Shown one piece after another: positions 15,630 to 17,043 of a stretch of DNA of 17,043 nt. The position numbers were made by a program, and so were the translations under genes. The notes under the pieces are model-generated. The model made no database searches. It saw nothing but the letters and a program-made list of their open reading frames with translations, and was not told the DNA's origin. Source of the DNA: an uncultured Porphyromonas sp. (GTDB lineage Bacteria > Bacteroidota > Bacteroidia > Bacteroidales > Porphyromonadaceae); contig CALTVJ010000040.1 of assembly GCA_943912835.1 (NCBI GenBank), positions 1 to 17,043 on the forward strand. Direction: 5' to 3'. Numbering within the stretch: position 1 is the stretch's first letter; each line of letters starts with the position of its first letter.

Positions 15630-16319
15630 CTAATGTGTCTCATTTAGTAAATCCATAAACTCAATTGTCTTACTCTCCATAATACCTTGGGCTCTAGACA
15701 AAAGTGCTACTAAGTAGTTATAAGCAAAGAGAGTTGTAATCCCCACAACTAAGCCAGCTACAGTCGTGACTAAGGCCTCATAAATCCCCCCAGACAACAA
15801 AGCGACATCAACTCCAGCAGATCCTGCATTTGCCATATCAAAGAATGCTCGAATCATCCCCGTCACTGTACCTAAAAAACCAATCATAGGAGCACCAGCA
15901 GCGATAGTAGCTAAGATGGGAAGCCCTTTCTCAAGTTTTGCTATCTCCACATTACCTACATTTTCTATAATCACAAGAATATCCTGCATTGGACGTCCAA
16001 GACGGCTGAGACCTTTACGCACGATACGTGCTGTTGGGGTATTGGTATCTTCACACAGCTTTACAGCACTATCTATTTTCCCATCAGAAATATAGTCACG
16101 TATTCTTGCCATAAAGTGTTTATCTTCCTTAAGAGACGACAATATTTGCAATAGCTTTTGCACAAAAACAAAAACCACAATCATCGACAAGACGAGTAGA
16201 ACAAGCATAATCCACCCACCTTTCAGAGCTAATTCGACAATTGATAGAGAGCTATTAACCACAGTTGTATCTACCCCGTTAAGAGCCTGCGCGAGGCTAT
16301 CTGTTGCTGTTAAATCCAT
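15630..16319 (-). CDS. exbB: ExbB/TolQ/MotA-family proton-channel protein
   Basis: A 229-aa polytopic inner-membrane protein, the scaffold of the ExbB-ExbD proton motor. Three hydrophobic segments lie at about 33-55, 133-160 and 182-205. The conserved motifs APMIGFLGTVTGMI (143-156) and EALVTTVAGLVVGI (181-194) provide the pore-lining Thr residues. A cytoplasmic loop lies between the first and second segments, as in the family. It is the first gene of the exbB-exbD-tonB cluster. A candidate promoter lies about 32 nt upstream, after the terminator of the sigma-factor gene. Confidence 0.92.
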   Translation of the reverse strand: MDLTATDSLAQALNGVDTTVVNSSLSIVELALKGGWIMLVLLVLSMIVVFVFVQKLLQILSSLKEDKHFMARIRDYISDGKIDSAVKLCEDTNTPTARIVRKGLSRLGRPMQDILVIIENVGNVEIAKLEKGLPILATIAAGAPMIGFLGTVTGMIRAFFDMANAGSAGVDVALLSGGIYEALVTTVAGLVVGITTLFAYNYLVALLSRAQGIMESKTIEFMDLLNETH

Positions 16320-16350
16320 TTAGTTTAGTCTTTAAATTCTATTGTTTCTA

Positions 16351-16358
16351 CGAAGTTA
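16351..16358 (-). promoter_or_regulatory. Weak -7-like element upstream of exbB
   Basis: The minus strand reads TAACTTCG, one base off TAnnTTTG, in a context resembling the guaA element. A TTTG at 16385-16382 (minus strand) lies 23 nt upstream, slightly longer than the usual -33/-7 spacing. This is a plausible but imperfect promoter for exbB-exbD-tonB. Confidence 0.35.
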
Positions 16359-16402
16359 CGCAATTTTAGAGTACAATGTAACAAAGACAATCCCCATAAC
16401 TA

Positions 16403-16443
16403 AAAAACACTCTGTTAGATTTGTAGATCTAAAGAGTGTTTTT
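16403..16443 (-). terminator. Intrinsic terminator of the ECF sigma gene
   Basis: An 11-bp stem pairs 16403-16413 with 16433-16443 and is extended by a 6-bp inner stem (16415-16420 with 16427-16432), with G16414 bulged and a 6-nt loop. On the minus strand the AGAGTG core ends in a run of six T. It lies just past the sigma-factor stop codon (16477) and separates that gene from exbB. Confidence 0.8.
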
Positions 16444-16476
16444 CTTTGATATTATTCTATTGACAAAGACAAGATA

Positions 16477-16980
16477 CTATCTCATATCTCGCAGTGCCTT
16501 TTGTAGATCTTGGCGAGCAAGAAAGATACGGCTCTTCACTGTCCCCAAGGGAATACCAAGAGTCTCCGCAATTTCATTATACTTATATCCAGCAATAAAC
16601 ATAGAGAAAGGTTCTTTTAGTACGGGGCTCAAAGAGGCTATAGCAGCATTAATCTCTTTTATATCCATCGTTCCCTCTGGGGTAAGCTCGCCACCATCAC
16701 TAGGCAAATGTACATTGTAGGCATCAACCGAAGCATCAACAACAGATTGCGAACGAACTAACTTATGGTAGTTATTGATAAATATATTACGCATAATAGT
16801 TAGCACCCAACCCTTAAAATTAACATCCTCAACAAACTTATGACGACTATTGAGAACCTTGAGCGTTGTATCTTGCATCAAATCTTCAACATCCATTTCG
16901 TCTGGAGTGAGCGTACGGGCGAAGTTACGCATATGATCTTGCATACCGATTAGGTTCTGCGTAAACTGTGCTAAGTTCAT
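16477..16980 (-). CDS. ECF-type RNA polymerase sigma factor
   Basis: A 167-aa sigma-70-family factor with only regions 2 and 4, the ECF layout. Region 2 (about 10-75) includes DVEDLMQDTTLKVL and the core-binding/-10 recognition part FKGWVLTIMRNIFINNY. Region 4 (about 108-165) has the helix-turn-helix YNEIAETLGIPLGTVKSRI (134-152). No anti-sigma gene follows; instead a terminator lies directly downstream, so it is a stand-alone ECF sigma in this locus. Its regulon cannot be read from the sequence. It has a well-matched -33/-7 promoter of the housekeeping type and no sign of a different autoregulatory promoter. Confidence 0.93.
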   Translation of the reverse strand: MNLAQFTQNLIGMQDHMRNFARTLTPDEMDVEDLMQDTTLKVLNSRHKFVEDVNFKGWVLTIMRNIFINNYHKLVRSQSVVDASVDAYNVHLPSDGGELTPEGTMDIKEINAAIASLSPVLKEPFSMFIAGYKYNEIAETLGIPLGTVKSRIFLARQDLQKALRDMR

Positions 16981-17008
16981 AAACTATTTGTTTTGTTGGT
17001 TTGTTTTA

Positions 17009-17041
17009 CAAAGTTAATAAACTTGATGCAGACTTTTCAAA
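17009..17041 (-). promoter_or_regulatory. Bacteroidota -33/-7 promoter of the ECF sigma gene
   Basis: On the minus strand TTTG (17041-17038) is followed after 21 nt by TAACTTTG (17016-17009). This matches the Bacteroidota consensus TTTG-N19-21-TAnnTTTG. Transcription would start near 17002, about 22 nt before the ATG. It is the best complete promoter in the window. Confidence 0.65.
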
Positions 17042-17043
17042 AG

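Overview
The window looks like a chromosomal segment from a member of the Bacteroidota, probably order Bacteroidales and possibly Porphyromonas or a close relative. The base composition is moderately A+T-rich. Several genes are preceded by the Bacteroidota-type -7 element TAnnTTTG rather than a classical -10 box. The protein set (ferrochelatase, DivIC/FtsB-type protein, outer-membrane TonB receptor, lipoprotein, TonB/ExbB/ExbD, unpaired ECF sigma factor) fits that assignment. The genus is an inference. I see no tRNA, rRNA, CRISPR array, IS element or prophage gene.

Layout. From the left edge there is a near-perfect bidirectional hairpin terminator (55-114). It is followed by a minus-strand pair, hflX then hemH. 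A divergent intergenic region carries a 12-bp inverted repeat and a -7 element, and leads into a plus-strand pair: a septum-formation (FtsB/DivIC-like) protein and an RluA-type pseudouridine synthase. Next comes a plus-strand cluster behind its own promoter and a roughly 195-nt leader predicted to fold: a ZnuD-like TonB-dependent receptor, a small His/Cys-rich membrane-anchored protein, and a His-rich lipoprotein made of two diverged copies of one domain. A strong hairpin terminator (8576-8620) closes this cluster. From there to the right edge every gene is on the minus strand. In transcription order they are: an ECF sigma factor with its own promoter and terminator; exbB-exbD-tonB-nadE; a DUF695-type protein; guaA-panB; and a TRIC/YicG-type membrane protein.

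How the genes fit together. The most interesting unit is 4109-8544. It pairs an outer-membrane receptor of the zinc-receptor type with two exported or surface proteins rich in histidine, and so reads as a metal (most likely zinc) acquisition system. The ExbB/ExbD/TonB genes about 6 kb away could supply its energy. The metal specificity, the function of the duplicated lipoprotein and the role of the leader RNA are inferred from sequence features only. The other genes are housekeeping: heme synthesis (hemH), ribosome rescue (hflX), cell division, rRNA/tRNA modification, NAD, GMP and pantothenate synthesis.
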